DNA of 37,314 bases from positions 1 to 37,314 of the forward strand of contig JBBSEZ010000033.1 of assembly GCA_038239195.1 (NCBI GenBank), read 5' to 3'. A program made the translations under genes and the position numbers. The notes beneath the pieces are model-generated. The model ran no database searches, had not been told where the DNA came from, and worked only from the letters and a program-made list of their open reading frames with translations. Origin of the DNA: JBBSEZ01 sp038239195 (GTDB taxonomy: Bacteria; Planctomycetota; Planctomycetia; Gemmatales; Gemmataceae). Shown piece after piece: positions 25,440 through 33,198 of this stretch (its first letter is position 1; each line of letters starts with the position of its first letter).

Positions 25440-27224
25440 GTGGCCCCCCCTCCGAAAACCTGGCGCCTGTTGGCGCACGACCGCGACGCGGTGGACCGGC
25501 TGGCCGGCTCGCTTCGCCTTTCCCCTCTGGTCGCCCAGTTGCTGCTCAACCGGGGGCTCGAGGGCGCCGACGCGGCGCGCCGCTTTCTCGACGCCCCGCT
25601 CGCGGGGCTGCACGCCCCCGACCTGCTACCGGGCGTGACCGAGGCCTCCCGGCGCATCCTGGCCGCCGTCGCCGAGGGCCGCAAGATTTGCGTCTACGGC
25701 GACTACGACGTCGATGGCGTCACCGGCTCCGCCATCCTGCTCCAGGTGCTGCGCCTGCTCGGCGCCTCCCCCGACCTCTACGTTCCGCACCGGCTCGAGG
25801 AAGGCTACGGGCTTAACCGCGACGCCCTGCGCCAGATCGCCGAGAGCGGGGCCTCGCTCGTCGTCACGGTGGACTGCGGCATCGCGGCCCTTGCCGAGGC
25901 CACGGAGGCCAGGCGCCTCGGCCTGGAGCTGATCGTCACCGATCACCACGAGATGAAGGCGGAGCTGCCGGACGCCGCCGTGCTGGTCCATCCGCGCCTC
26001 CCGGGCTCGGCGTATCCGTTCGGCAAGCTCTCGGGCTCGGCGGTGGCGTTCAAGCTGGCCTGGGCGCTGGCGCAGCGCAAGTGCGGCGGGGAGAAGGTCA
26101 CCGCCGTTTTCCGCGAGTTCCTCCTCGACGCGGTGGCGCTGGCCGCCCTCGGCGTGGTCGCCGACGTGGTACCGTTGCAGGACGAAAACCGCATTTTGGT
26201 GCGCTACGGGCTCCAGCGCCTCCGACAGGCCCCGCCCGTGGGGCTCAAGGCGCTGTGCGAGGCGGCGGGCATCGAGGCGAACAGCGAGTTGCGCGCCTCC
26301 GACGTCGGGTACAAGCTCGCCCCGCGCATCAACGCGGTCGGGCGGCTGGGACAGGCTCGCCTGGCGGTCGAACTGCTGACGACGACGAGGCGCGAGCATG
26401 CCGTCGATCTGGCCCGCTATCTGGAGAAGCTGAACGGCGACCGCCAGGTGCTGGAGCGGCGCAGCGTCGTCGAGGCGCGCGAGATGATCGAGGCGCGGGG
26501 GTGGGGGGAGGGCCCGGCCCTGGTGCTGGCGAGCGAGAGCTGGCACGGCGGAGTCATCGGCATCGTGGCGGGGCGGCTGGCCGAGGCGTATGGCCGGCCC
26601 ACGTTGATTATCACCCTGCCGCCACCGGGCAGCGTCGATGAAGAAGGCAAGCCACGGCACGCGGGGGGCTCGGGCCGTTCGAGCGGCGGGCTGGCGCTGA
26701 ACGAGGCGCTGCAAGCATGTACCGACCTGCTGCTGGCCCACGGCGGACACGCGGCCGCGGCGGGCTTCAAGCTCCTCCCCGAGAACGTCGAGGCGTTTCG
26801 CGAGCGCTTTTGTGCCCACGTGCGCGGGCAATTCCCCGCCGGGGCACCGGCGCCGACGCTGGTGCTGGACGCGGAGGCGCCGCTGAGCGCCCTGACGCCG
26901 GGCCTGGTGGGCGACCTGGACAAGCTCGAGCCGTACGGCGCGGACAACCGCCGCCCGCTGTTCCTGGCCGGGGCCCTGCGCCTCGAGGGCGAGCCGCGCA
27001 AGATGGGCCAGGGGGAGCGCCACCTGAACTTCCGGGTGCGCCAGGGGAACACGGTGCTGCGCGCCGTCGCCTGGGGCATGGCCGAGCGGGTGGAGGAGCT
27101 TGCGTCGGCGGGCGGGGCCTGCTGCCTGGCGTTCACGCCGAAGATCAACGAGTGGCAGGGCCGGCGCTCGGTAGAGTTGGAAGTGACGGACTTTCAGCCG
27201 GGGGCACAGGCGCGGCTGGGGTAA
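25440..27224 (+). CDS. recJ: Single-stranded-DNA-specific exonuclease RecJ
   Basis: A 594-aa 5'-to-3' ssDNA exonuclease used in RecF-type recombination and mismatch or base-excision repair. DHH-superfamily metal motifs are visible: GDYDVDGVTG at 87-96, VTVDCGI at 142-148, VTDHHE at 166-171 and HPRLPGSAYPFGKLSG near 184-199. The DHHA1 motif GGHAAAAGF is at 435-443, followed by the OB-fold-like C-terminal domain. GTG 25440 is chosen because homology begins just after and GGAGA lies upstream; the frame is open 87 codons earlier without similarity. Its last 80 nt overlap the end of the convergent histidine kinase gene. RecR is encoded elsewhere in this window, but the two are not linked. Confidence 0.95.
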   Translation: MAPPPKTWRLLAHDRDAVDRLAGSLRLSPLVAQLLLNRGLEGADAARRFLDAPLAGLHAPDLLPGVTEASRRILAAVAEGRKICVYGDYDVDGVTGSAILLQVLRLLGASPDLYVPHRLEEGYGLNRDALRQIAESGASLVVTVDCGIAALAEATEARRLGLELIVTDHHEMKAELPDAAVLVHPRLPGSAYPFGKLSGSAVAFKLAWALAQRKCGGEKVTAVFREFLLDAVALAALGVVADVVPLQDENRILVRYGLQRLRQAPPVGLKALCEAAGIEANSELRASDVGYKLAPRINAVGRLGQARLAVELLTTTRREHAVDLARYLEKLNGDRQVLERRSVVEAREMIEARGWGEGPALVLASESWHGGVIGIVAGRLAEAYGRPTLIITLPPPGSVDEEGKPRHAGGSGRSSGGLALNEALQACTDLLLAHGGHAAAAGFKLLPENVEAFRERFCAHVRGQFPAGAPAPTLVLDAEAPLSALTPGLVGDLDKLEPYGADNRRPLFLAGALRLEGEPRKMGQGERHLNFRVRQGNTVLRAVAWGMAERVEELASAGGACCLAFTPKINEWQGRRSVELEVTDFQPGAQARLG

Positions 27225-28803
27225 TGAGGGCCGAGCGCACCTTCTCGACGAGCTCGGCGCGCGTGAACGGCTTCTGCAAGAAGCCGGCCAGTTTTTCCCC
27301 GGCAAAGCGCTCGCCTAACTCGTGCTCGCTGTAGCCGCTCATCAGCACGACGGGCAACTGCGGTCGGCTTTGTCGCAGTTCGCGCAGCACCTCGGCGGCG
27401 CCGAGGCGGGGCATGGTCAGGTCGAGCAGCACGACGCACAGGTCGGGCGGGTAGTGCGGCAACCCGTCGAGGGCCTCGAGCCCGTCGGCCGCTTGCACGA
27501 CCTCGAGGCCCTGTTCTTCGAGGATGCCGGCAACCAGGGCGCGGACGGCCGGCTCGTCTTCGACGACCAGCACCGTGCCTCGCGCTCGCCGGTCGCCCGG
27601 GGTGGCCGGCTGCGCTACCAGCACGTGCGCGGCCGCGACGGCGGCCGGGAAAATCAGGCGAAACGTGCTACCCTGCCCCGGCGCGCTCTCGACCTGCACG
27701 ACGCCCTTGTGGCCGCGGACGATGCCGAGCACGGCGGCGAGGCCGAGGCCGCGCCCCGTGAACTTGGTGCTGAAGAACGGCTCGAAGACGCGGCGCCGGG
27801 TGGCCTCGTCCATCCCAACCCCCGTGTCGCGCACCTCCAGCACCACGCAGTCTCCGTCGGGCAGTTCCGCGCCGGTCCCTGCCAAAGCGGCCTTCTCGGG
27901 CCCGAGAAAGACCTGTCGGGTCGAGAGGGTGATTCGGCCCTCGCGGTCGCCGATGGCCTCGGCGGCGTTGAGGATGAGGTTCACGAGGACCTGGCGCAAC
28001 GGGGTGAGGTCGGCGAGCACGGGCGCCAGGCCAGGGGCAAGGCGAAATTCGAGCGTCGTCTTCCGAGGGAGGGACACGCGCAAGAGGGTGGCGGTGTCCT
28101 GGACGACGGCGCTGAGGTCGGCAGGCCGGACGAAGAAGAGCCCCTTGCCGGCGTAGGCGAGCATCTGCTGGCACAGTTCGGCGGCGCGCTCCGAGGCCTG
28201 CTCGATCTGCTGCACGTGGGCGCGCAGCGGGGAGGGTGAGGGGAGGCCCATGTCGATGAGGCTGGCGGAGCCGAGGATGGCGGTCAGCAGGTTGTTGAAG
28301 CCGTGGGCAATGCCCCCGGCCAGCACCCCCAATCCCTCCAGGCGCTGCGACTCCTGGAATTGCCGTTCGAGTCGGGCGCGTTCTTCCTCCGCATGTTTGC
28401 GCTCGCCGACGTCGCGAAAGTTGGCCACGAGAGCGCCGACGGCGGGGTCGTGGAGCAGGTTGGTTTCCTGCACCTCGAGCCAGCGCCATTCGCCGTTCTG
28501 ATGGCGGAACCGCACGACCTGATGCGTGTGGTTTCCGGGCGCTGCCAGCAGGTGCGCCGCGAGGGCGAACTTCTCGGGCAAGTCGTCGGGGTGGACCAAC
28601 TCGAAGGCCAGGCGCCCGAGCAGCGACTCCACGGGATAGCCAAGCATGCGCGCGATCGACGGGCTGCCGTAGAGCAGGCGCCCTTCCGGCGAAACGAGGG
28701 CGATGGCGTCGAGGCTATTCTCGATGAGCGCGCGGAAGCGCTGCTCGCTGGCGAGCGCCCTTTCTTCGGTGCCGAAACCGACTAGCGCGTCACGATCGCT
28801 CAT
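27145..28803 (-). CDS. Hybrid sensor histidine kinase with PAS and receiver domains
   Basis: A 552-aa soluble kinase with no membrane segment. A PAS domain spans about 20-135 (FRALIENSLDAIALVSPEGR). The H-box is VLAGGIAHGFNNLLTAILG, with His167. The ATPase domain has NLILNAAEAI, DTGVGM at 326-331 and GRGLGLAAVLGIVRGHKG. The receiver domain has acidic Glu-Asp at 415-416, phospho-acceptor Asp461 in LLDLTMP and Lys511. The residue after His167 is Gly instead of the usual Asp/Glu (HDFNN), which normally acts as base in autophosphorylation. ATG 28803 begins the homologous region. The last 80 nt overlap recJ tail to tail. Divergent from the DUF1559 gene; no separate output regulator is adjacent, so signalling is probably by phosphorelay. 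Confidence 0.9.
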   Translation of the reverse strand: MSDRDALVGFGTEERALASEQRFRALIENSLDAIALVSPEGRLLYGSPSIARMLGYPVESLLGRLAFELVHPDDLPEKFALAAHLLAAPGNHTHQVVRFRHQNGEWRWLEVQETNLLHDPAVGALVANFRDVGERKHAEEERARLERQFQESQRLEGLGVLAGGIAHGFNNLLTAILGSASLIDMGLPSPSPLRAHVQQIEQASERAAELCQQMLAYAGKGLFFVRPADLSAVVQDTATLLRVSLPRKTTLEFRLAPGLAPVLADLTPLRQVLVNLILNAAEAIGDREGRITLSTRQVFLGPEKAALAGTGAELPDGDCVVLEVRDTGVGMDEATRRRVFEPFFSTKFTGRGLGLAAVLGIVRGHKGVVQVESAPGQGSTFRLIFPAAVAAAHVLVAQPATPGDRRARGTVLVVEDEPAVRALVAGILEEQGLEVVQAADGLEALDGLPHYPPDLCVVLLDLTMPRLGAAEVLRELRQSRPQLPVVLMSGYSEHELGERFAGEKLAGFLQKPFTRAELVEKVRSALITPAAPVPPAESPSLPTLPSAGPATR

Positions 28804-28843
28804 GGGAGCAGCCCCCGAGCTCCTGAGTGGCGCCTCCAGAGAA

Positions 28844-28849
28844 ATTGTA
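28844..28849 (-). promoter_or_regulatory. Candidate -10 box of the histidine kinase gene
   Basis: TACAAT read leftward, about 41 nt upstream of ATG 28803. No matching -35 at standard spacing, so this is only a -10 candidate. Confidence 0.35.
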
Positions 28850-28946
28850 GCACTTTTCGCAGCAACGGGGCCCTCTTCTCCGCGAGCGCGCGCCTTTCTG
28901 AGCCCTCGTCTCTTGCGTTTTTTCTGACATTTTGCCCTCCGCGCCC

Positions 28947-28974
28947 TTGCTCCCACCGAGAGAGGCTCTATCAT
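28947..28974 (+). promoter_or_regulatory. Putative promoter of the DUF1559 gene
   Basis: TTGCTC (28947-28952), a 16-nt spacer and TATCAT (28969-28974, five of six matches). Transcription would start near 28981, so the Fur-like palindrome at 28991-29005 lies in the early transcribed region, a position suited to repression. Confidence 0.5.
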
Positions 28975-28990
28975 GGCACCTTGTTGCAAC

Positions 28991-29005
28991 TGAGATTCAG
29001 TCTCA
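28991..29005. promoter_or_regulatory. Fur-like operator palindrome
   Basis: TGAGA-TTCAG-TCTCA, preceded by TTGCAAC, resembles known Fur boxes of the TGAGAATCATTCTCA kind. It sits just downstream of the putative promoter and 49 nt before the DUF1559 start. Iron-dependent repression is an inference; another palindrome-binding repressor is possible. Confidence 0.4.
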
Positions 29006-29053
29006 ACAGTATTGCCCAGCGTTATTGAGACGGGCTCGCGGAGGAAGGTTCTG

Positions 29054-30013
29054 ATGAAGCGGTCTCGCTGTGCCCCGCGCCGGGGCTTCACGCTGATCGA
29101 GTTGCTGGTGGTGATAGCGATCCTCGCCATCCTCATAGGCCTGCTCCTCCCCGCCGTCCAGAAGGTTCGGGCAGCAGCGGCGCGGACGCAATGTACCAAC
29201 AACCTCAAGCAGATCGGGCTGGCGATGCACGGCCACCACGACGCTTCCCAGCGGTTCCCCGCTGGATATCAGGCGACGGGGCCCTCCAACGGCGGGGACC
29301 GCGACTCGACGCCGGGCTGGGGCTGGGGGGCGTTGATTTTGCCGCATCTGGAGCAGGACGACCTGGCCCGCTCGATCGTCTGGGGCCTGCCCCTCGAGCA
29401 CCCGCAGAACGCGACGGCGGTGCGGACGGTGGTCAAGGTTTATCGGTGTCCTTCCGACGTCCTGCCGGCCTCGGCTTTCGCGGTGCCCGATCCGTTCGGC
29501 AACGCGGTCGCCCTGGTCGGGCCGAGCAGTTACGCCGGCTGTGTCGGTGGCGATGAGACGGAGCCCTGGAGCTCGGCGGGGCTGGGCATCCTCTACCGCA
29601 ACAGCCAGACGCGCCTGACCGACGTGACCGACGGCACCAGCAACACGATCCTGATCGGCGAACGCGCCTGGTCCAACGCCAACGGCACCTGGGTAGGGGC
29701 TGTCAACGGCGGCGTTTGTCTGCGCGGCAAGCAAAACCCCTGCCCTGGCGGAGGCGCCGCCTCCGCGCCGGCGGCCACGCTGGTGCTCGCCCACAGTCAT
29801 CTCAACAACACCAACACCGACAGCGACGGTGGGCTCGACGACTTCTCCAGCAACCACCCGGGTGGCTCCCACTTCCTGTTCGCCGACGGCTCGGTGCGCT
29901 TTCTGCGCAGCGTCCCCGGCGACAACTCCGACGGCAGCTACACGCCCGACAGCCTCGCGTTCCAGGCCCTCGGCACGCGCGCCGCGGGCGAAGTGGTGCC
30001 GGGGCTGGAGTGA
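29054..30013 (+). CDS. DUF1559 family major-pilin-like protein
   Basis: A 319-aa protein with a type IV pilin-like leader. The cleavage site is in RRGFTLIELLVVIAILAILI, with Phe after the Gly and Glu at mature position 5, followed by the hydrophobic helix and LLLPAVQKVRAAAARTQCTN. The DUF1559 region follows, ending in the H-X9-DG box (NHPGGSHFLFADGSVRFL). This family is hugely expanded in planctomycetes; members are thought to be assembled by type II secretion or pilus-like machinery, with unknown roles. ATG 29054 has GAGGAAGG 6 nt upstream. A Fur-like palindrome lies in the leader, and a lipoprotein gene follows 28 nt downstream, so these two are probably co-expressed. Confidence 0.95.
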   Translation: MKRSRCAPRRGFTLIELLVVIAILAILIGLLLPAVQKVRAAAARTQCTNNLKQIGLAMHGHHDASQRFPAGYQATGPSNGGDRDSTPGWGWGALILPHLEQDDLARSIVWGLPLEHPQNATAVRTVVKVYRCPSDVLPASAFAVPDPFGNAVALVGPSSYAGCVGGDETEPWSSAGLGILYRNSQTRLTDVTDGTSNTILIGERAWSNANGTWVGAVNGGVCLRGKQNPCPGGGAASAPAATLVLAHSHLNNTNTDSDGGLDDFSSNHPGGSHFLFADGSVRFLRSVPGDNSDGSYTPDSLAFQALGTRAAGEVVPGLE

Positions 30014-30041
30014 GGTCGTCTTCGACGAGAGGGGAATGGTC

Positions 30042-30425
30042 ATGCGTGCGATCTGGCCGATCGTGCTGGTGGCGTTGCTGAGCGGCTGCGGGCGGGCGAA
30101 ACCGACGCTGGCGGGCGGCAAGCCGGTGAGTTACTGGGTGGAGGCGCTGCGCGGCCCCGACGCGCAGGTGCGCAAGAAGGCGGTGGCCAAGTTGGGCAAC
30201 GTTGGCCGGGCCAACCCGGCCGCGTTCCCCGCGGTGCGCGGGGCGCTGACCGACCCCGACCCGGCCGTGCGCCTGGAGGCCATCCGGGCGGTGGTGAAGT
30301 TTGGCCGCGACGCGGCTGAGGCCGTCCCCGCGTTGACGGAACTGAGTCAGCGGGACGCCGACGAGCGCGTCCGCACCGACGCGCAGAGAGCGCTGGAGAA
30401 GGTGCGGCGCGACCGAGGGGGCTGA
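30042..30425 (+). CDS. Small HEAT-repeat lipoprotein
   Basis: A 127-aa lipoprotein with signal MRAIWPIVLVALLSGC, lipid Cys16. The mature part has two to three HEAT-like helical repeats, recognisable from YWVEALRGPDAQVRKKAVAK, ALTDPDPAVRLEAIRAVVKF and the final DERVRTDAQRALEKV. Such repeats act as protein-binding scaffolds. ATG 30042 is preferred over ATG 30036 because GAGGGG then lies 7-8 nt upstream. It follows the DUF1559 gene closely, suggesting a joint envelope function, though the partner is unknown. Confidence 0.82.
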   Translation: MRAIWPIVLVALLSGCGRAKPTLAGGKPVSYWVEALRGPDAQVRKKAVAKLGNVGRANPAAFPAVRGALTDPDPAVRLEAIRAVVKFGRDAAEAVPALTELSQRDADERVRTDAQRALEKVRRDRGG

Positions 30426-30501
30426 AGCGCGGCGGGTGTGCGGCGGAGGTGGCGGGACATAAGTTGTCCTTGCCCCACCGCACCGAAGGGACCGCTCCTC
30501 C

Positions 30502-31692
30502 ATGCCCGCCGCCGACTGGTCCGATGCGCGCGCTCGCATGCTGCTCGATCCAACCGTCGCCAACCTCAACACCGGGTCGTTCGGCCCGCTGCCGCGCTGC
30601 GTCTTCGAGCGCGTCACCCAACTCCGCCAGCGCCTCGCCGAGGAGCCGATGGACTTTCTGGTGCGCGGGGTGCCCTCCCTTCTCTGGGAAGCGCGCCGGC
30701 GCCTGGCCGACTTCCTCGGCAGCGACCCGCGCCGGCTCCTCTTCACCACCAACGTCAGCGTCAGCGTCAACCTGATCGCCTCGTCGCTCGCCCTGTGCCC
30801 CCCCGGCGAGGTCTTGCTCAGCGATCACGAGTACGGCGCCATGCACTGGTGCTGGGAGCGCGCCGCCCAGCGGCAGGGGCTCGTGCTGCGCACGTTTCCG
30901 CTGCCGACGCTCCCCGCCCATCCCGACGAGATCGTCGAGGCCGCCACCCGGGCCATGACGGCGCGAACGCGATTGTTCTTCTTCAGCCACGTGCTGTCGC
31001 CGACGGGCATGGTGCTGCCGGCGCGGGCGCTGTGCGCCGAGGCTCGCCGGCGCGGCATCCTGACCGCGGTGGATGGGGCGCACGCGCCGGCGTTCGTGCC
31101 TCTGAACCTGGCCGACGTGCCTTGCGACTTCTACGGAGGCAATTGTCACAAGTGGCTGCTGGCGCCGACGGGGACCGGGTTTCTGCACGTGGGGCCGGGC
31201 AACGAGGACCGGCTGCGGCCGATGCAAGTGTCGTGGGGCTACCGTGCCGAGCCCGGACCGCTCGACGAGCGCGACGATTTCGGCAGTACCCCGCGCCTGC
31301 GCCGGCTCGAGTTCGAGGGGACGCGCGACGTCTGCCCGTGGCTGACGGTGCCCGAGACCATCGACTTCCAGGCCGGCCTGGGCTGGGAGGGCATCCGGGA
31401 GCGCATGCGCGAGCTGTCCGCGTACGTCCGCGGGCGGTTGACAGGCTTGAGGGGCTTGACGCCGGCGACGCCCGACCACCCCGAGTTGTCGGGGGCCCTG
31501 ACCGCGTTTGAACTGCCTCCAGGCACCGACGCGGCGGCACTGCGGCGGGGCCTGTGGGAGCGGCACCGGGTGGAGGCGCCGGTGGTGGAGCGGCCTGACC
31601 GGCTGCTGATTCGGGCCTCGACCCACTTCTACAACACGGAGGCGGAGGTGGACCGATTGGCGGCGGCGCTGGAAGACTTGCTGCCGATTTAG
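30502..31692 (+). CDS. Class V aminotransferase-fold PLP enzyme
   Basis: A 396-aa fold-type I PLP enzyme resembling isopenicillin N epimerase/cysteine-desulfurase relatives. The N-terminal LNTGSFGPLPRCVFERV is typical of the epimerase-like subgroup. The cofactor-binding Asp191 lies in AVDGAHAPAF, and the PLP lysine is Lys217 in YGGNCHKWLLAPTGTGFL. The C-terminal domain includes RLLIRASTHFYNTEAEVDRL. The reaction cannot be named from sequence; epimerisation, transamination or sulfur removal are all seen in the family. ATG 30502 lies 76 nt after the HEAT lipoprotein. The TAG stop lies inside a palindrome. Confidence 0.88.
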   Translation: MPAADWSDARARMLLDPTVANLNTGSFGPLPRCVFERVTQLRQRLAEEPMDFLVRGVPSLLWEARRRLADFLGSDPRRLLFTTNVSVSVNLIASSLALCPPGEVLLSDHEYGAMHWCWERAAQRQGLVLRTFPLPTLPAHPDEIVEAATRAMTARTRLFFFSHVLSPTGMVLPARALCAEARRRGILTAVDGAHAPAFVPLNLADVPCDFYGGNCHKWLLAPTGTGFLHVGPGNEDRLRPMQVSWGYRAEPGPLDERDDFGSTPRLRRLEFEGTRDVCPWLTVPETIDFQAGLGWEGIRERMRELSAYVRGRLTGLRGLTPATPDHPELSGALTAFELPPGTDAAALRRGLWERHRVEAPVVERPDRLLIRASTHFYNTEAEVDRLAAALEDLLPI

Positions 31693-31750
31693 CCGCCGAG
31701 CTCGGCGCGGCGCGGCGGGCGTCGCGTCGAGCCGAACTCGGCGGCTAAAT
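31687..31750. repeat. Palindrome spanning the aminotransferase stop
   Basis: Arms of 20 nt (31687-31706 with 31731-31750) differ at one position. The gene's TAG (31690-31692) lies in the left arm. A second small hairpin, GATGCC-TTGG-GGCATC (31751-31766), follows directly. Together they separate the aminotransferase from the EEP gene. Confidence 0.65.
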
Positions 31751-31815
31751 GATGCCTTGGGGCATCTGTCGCGGAGAAGGGGTTCCGTCCGCCATCGACC
31801 CGTGGGGCTAACCTC

Positions 31816-32658
31816 ATGCTCTCGTTCCTGTTCTGGAACCTCTACGGCCGGCAGCAGCAGGACCTCGCGGCTCGCCTCGCGAACCTGCAAGGGTCGATTG
31901 CGCGCCTGGCAACGGCACACGATCTCGACGTGCTGATGTTCGTGGAGTGCGAGAGCGCGCCCGAGGGCATGACCGCCGCGCTGAACAGTTCCGGGCGCGG
32001 GCCCTACCACTGCCCGACGAGCACCAACGAACGGATTCGCGTGTTCGTCCGGGCAAGCGGCGGGGCCCTCGTTGACTCGTTCAACAGTCGAAGCGGCCGG
32101 CTCACCATCCGCCGCTTCACGCCAAAGGGGCTACCCGAGTTGCTCCTGGCCGTGGTACACTTCCAGGATCGGCAGAGTTGGTCGGCGGAAGGGCAAACGC
32201 TGGAGGCGGTCGTTCTCGCTCAGGACGTGGCCCGCGCGGAAGACCGGGCGGGCCACCAACGGACGATCCTGGTCGGCGACCTGAACATGAACCCGTACCA
32301 CGCCGGGGTGGTCGGTGCCCAGGCGCTCAACGCAGTCATGGCCCGCGCCCTCGTCCGCCCGGTCGAGCGCGTCGTGGCGGGGCGGGCCTATCGGTGCTTC
32401 TACAATCCGATGTGGGGCTATTTCGGGGACCGGACGCCTGGGCCGCCAGGCACGCTCTGTTTTGCCGGCGCCGACCCGGCCAGTCATTACTGGAACATTT
32501 ACGATCAGGTTCTGCTCCGGCCCGCCTTGATGGACAGCCTCGTGCGCTTGGCCGTGCTGGAGGACGATGGTCAGGAAAGCTTCTTGACCAACGCAGGACG
32601 ACCGCGAAAGGCGAGTTTGTCCGATCATTTGCCCGTGTTGTTCCAACTGGCCCTCTGA
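31816..32658 (+). CDS. Endonuclease/exonuclease/phosphatase (EEP) family protein
   Basis: A 280-aa EEP-fold metal-dependent phosphodiesterase. Visible catalytic elements are Asn8 in FWNLYG, Glu44 in MFVECES, His115 in AVVHFQD, Asp155 and Asn157 in VGDLNMNP, a YDQVLLRP block and the terminal SDHLPV (Asp270, His271). All expected active-site residues are therefore present. No signal peptide, so cytoplasmic. The fold covers DNases, phosphoinositide phosphatases and sphingomyelinases; the substrate is unknown. ATG 31816 is used, with a weak GGGG upstream. The next gene starts 14 nt after the stop behind a strong ribosome site, making a tight two-gene unit. Confidence 0.85.
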   Translation: MLSFLFWNLYGRQQQDLAARLANLQGSIARLATAHDLDVLMFVECESAPEGMTAALNSSGRGPYHCPTSTNERIRVFVRASGGALVDSFNSRSGRLTIRRFTPKGLPELLLAVVHFQDRQSWSAEGQTLEAVVLAQDVARAEDRAGHQRTILVGDLNMNPYHAGVVGAQALNAVMARALVRPVERVVAGRAYRCFYNPMWGYFGDRTPGPPGTLCFAGADPASHYWNIYDQVLLRPALMDSLVRLAVLEDDGQESFLTNAGRPRKASLSDHLPVLFQLAL

Positions 32659-32671
32659 GGAGGCCGCGTTC

Positions 32672-33175
32672 GTGACTCCCACCATTCCGGACCTCTGGTC
32701 GGACGACATTCGAGTGGACGTCCTCACGCCGCTCGCCATCCTGCGAGCCCAGGAGACCTTTCTCCGGCCACGGACCAAGGGCATTCTCCAGGCGACCGTC
32801 TCCACGGCGATGGCAGAGGACCTGGTTCAGCATCAGTTCGACCTAACCGCAGCGGTCCTCGGCTACAGCGAGCGCGTGCTGACGGCCACGCATCACCGCC
32901 TCCGCCCCTACCCCGTCAAGGTGGTGGCGCCGTGTTTCGCCTCTCCCTCCAAGAACATAGTAGAATTCCTCGTCCAGGGCCCGGTCCGGCCAGGAAGCGA
33001 CATGCGCGAGGCCGCAACGCAGGAGGAGTTTGTCGGTCTGGTCCGCGAGGTGCTGCGCTCGGCGGACGTCCGGTCGCTCATTCAATCGTTGATCGCTCGC
33101 TCCAACGAGGCCCCTTTCTCGCCCCCGCTACCTGCGTCCAACGGAAATGAAGGGCCCGACTCGCCGCCCTCATGA
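32672..33175 (+). CDS. Unknown protein paired with EEP phosphodiesterase
   Basis: A 167-aa protein starting MTPTIPDLWSDDIRVDVLTP. It contains LAILRAQETFLRPRTKGILQ, a strand-rich centre (VQHQFDLTAAVLGY, VLTATHHRLRPYPVKVVAPC) and a C-terminal helical part EEFVGLVREVLRSADVRSLI. The last 20 residues are Pro/Ser-rich. No signal peptide or membrane helix. I do not recognise a named family. GTG 32672 follows GAGGAGG with 8-nt spacing, 14 nt after the EEP stop, so the pair is almost certainly co-translated. It may be a regulator, immunity or partner protein of the EEP enzyme. Confidence 0.75.
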   Translation: MTPTIPDLWSDDIRVDVLTPLAILRAQETFLRPRTKGILQATVSTAMAEDLVQHQFDLTAAVLGYSERVLTATHHRLRPYPVKVVAPCFASPSKNIVEFLVQGPVRPGSDMREAATQEEFVGLVREVLRSADVRSLIQSLIARSNEAPFSPPLPASNGNEGPDSPPS

Positions 33176-33198
33176 ACGAAGCGAATGGCAAGCCTCGA

